Shown in pieces: positions 63,314-64,000 of a stretch of 64,000 nt of DNA. Every line of letters starts with the position of its first letter. Position 1 is the stretch's first letter. The translations under genes and the position numbers were made by a program. The stretch comes from CANMUM01 sp965263365 (GTDB lineage: Bacteria > Pseudomonadota > Alphaproteobacteria > Rhodobacterales > Rhodobacteraceae): assembly GCA_965263365.1 (NCBI GenBank), contig OZ253672.1:2170001-2234000 (forward strand), in the 5' to 3' direction. The notes under the pieces were generated by a model, which was not told the origin of the DNA, made no database searches, and saw only the letters and a list, made by a program, of their open reading frames with translations.

Positions 63314-64000
63314 ATGAATTATCCATCGCAAGTCAAAGTTCATCAAAAAGTTGTTTCGGTGTGGACATTAACTCCCATCGATCGACCACTTGATTATTTG
63401 GTTGGAGATTTGGAGATTTGCATTGGCGATATAGTGTATGTTCTCATGGGAACGCGTCAAGTGAGAGCTGTGGTTTGGGAAGGCTCTGATCGTCAAGACA
63501 TTGATAATTTAAAATCGATCGCCTCAAAGAGTAGCTTGCCGCCTATGCGACCTGAGATAATGTCTTTTTTGCAACGCATGTCCGAATTTGTGATCGCCCC
63601 TCTCGGGATGGTTATCAAACTCGCCTTGCGTGTGACTGAAAACGATGTGAAGCAGAAGAAATGGTTAAAGCCCAAGATTTTACCCGATAACAAATTTTCG
63701 CCGAAACAGAGCGCATTACACGATTGGCTATGGACATTTCATCGCCACGGAATCGATCCAAAAGACATTGAAGACTTTTCTCGACAGATCCAAAATGGAC
63801 TCGTCGCAAAGGGTGGTGCGGAGTGGGTTGAACCTTTGCAGTCGCAAGTTGATCATATTTCTGAAATCAACCCCAAAAGCTTAAGTGAAGCGCAAAAGCA
63901 TGCCGTTGACGCTATTTCGAAGGCGCGCAAACCGGTTTTGCTCAAAGGTGTTACGGGTTCAGGTAAGACAGAAGTATATTTTGAGATTTTATCGCAGGCG
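63314..64000 (+). CDS. priA: Primosomal protein N' / replication restart helicase PriA (partial, runs off right edge)
   Basis: The first 229 codons are present. The N-terminal 3'-DNA-binding domain begins QVKVHQKVVSVWTLTPIDRP with DYLVGDLEICIGDIVYVLMG. The start of the helicase core at the window edge shows LKGVTGSGKTEVYFEIL, the PriA-specific Walker A motif. PriA restarts stalled replication forks. The start ATG at 63314 is the first in frame. Confidence 0.92.
   Translation, partial: MNYPSQVKVHQKVVSVWTLTPIDRPLDYLVGDLEICIGDIVYVLMGTRQVRAVVWEGSDRQDIDNLKSIASKSSLPPMRPEIMSFLQRMSEFVIAPLGMVIKLALRVTENDVKQKKWLKPKILPDNKFSPKQSALHDWLWTFHRHGIDPKDIEDFSRQIQNGLVAKGGAEWVEPLQSQVDHISEINPKSLSEAQKHAVDAISKARKPVLLKGVTGSGKTEVYFEILSQA

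Overview
The window looks like chromosomal DNA from a marine-type alphaproteobacterium of fairly low GC, probably in or near the Rhodobacterales. The support is gene order and gene content: acpS-lepB-rnc-era-DUF1491-recO, secA next to a parvulin/argJ/mutT block, slt divergent from dapA, MnmD divergent from a separate MnmC-type oxidase, rpiA-gor, hflKC, a TAXI-type TRAP transporter, a methylsuccinyl-CoA dehydrogenase and a four-subunit sarcosine oxidase. This assignment is inference from synteny and family knowledge; no 16S gene is present. I saw no rRNA, tRNA, CRISPR array, insertion sequence or phage gene. Coding density is high and most neighbours overlap or nearly touch.

Layout. 1-5.6 kb: tRNA wobble-uridine modification pair, lytic transglycosylase, dapA, metY. 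5.8-18.4 kb: accessory catabolic and transport region with a SulP anion transporter, nagA, a class III aminotransferase facing an RpiR-type regulator across a perfect inverted repeat, a TAXI-TRAP transporter with two UspA proteins, a carboxymuconolactone-decarboxylase-like protein, a decayed fragment of a beta-keto-acid cleavage enzyme (BKACE), an AGCS sodium:amino-acid symporter and a tiny secreted Cys/His-rich protein. 18.5-22.2 kb: acpS-lepB-rnc-era-DUF1491-recO operon. 22.2-25.3 kb (minus): methylsuccinyl-CoA dehydrogenase, then two lipoproteins, an HExxH protein and an L,D-transpeptidase. 25.6-33.4 kb: TauE-like exporter, mutT/argJ/parvulin, secA, comM. 33.4-39.7 kb (minus): FadH-like reductase, folC, accD, two tandem CPBP membrane proteins. 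39.8-42 kb: orphan protein, BI-1/YccA protein, ubiG. 42-45 kb: GMC oxidoreductase plus an enolase-superfamily dehydratase, with a LysR gene divergent. 46-52.4 kb: soxB-GFA-PPAD-soxD-soxA-soxG. 52.5-55.9 kb (minus): fused sat/cysC and degP. 56-61.5 kb: rpiA-gor-hflK-hflC-ubiH-like. 61.6-64 kb: xerC and a small transaldolase on the minus strand, and the start of priA.

The most unusual points are these. The sarcosine oxidase operon carries a formaldehyde-handling (GFA) protein and a Tat-like-leader agmatine-deiminase homologue translationally coupled to soxD. A BKACE remnant sits in a 370-base gap. There is a strong operator-like inverted repeat at the aminotransferase start. A lipoprotein pair joins a predicted zinc protease to an L,D-transpeptidase. 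Two heat-shock-like promoters with identical spacing precede degP and the BI-1 gene. I found no clearly new multi-gene defence or mobile system; the sox operon variant is the best candidate for undescribed biochemistry.
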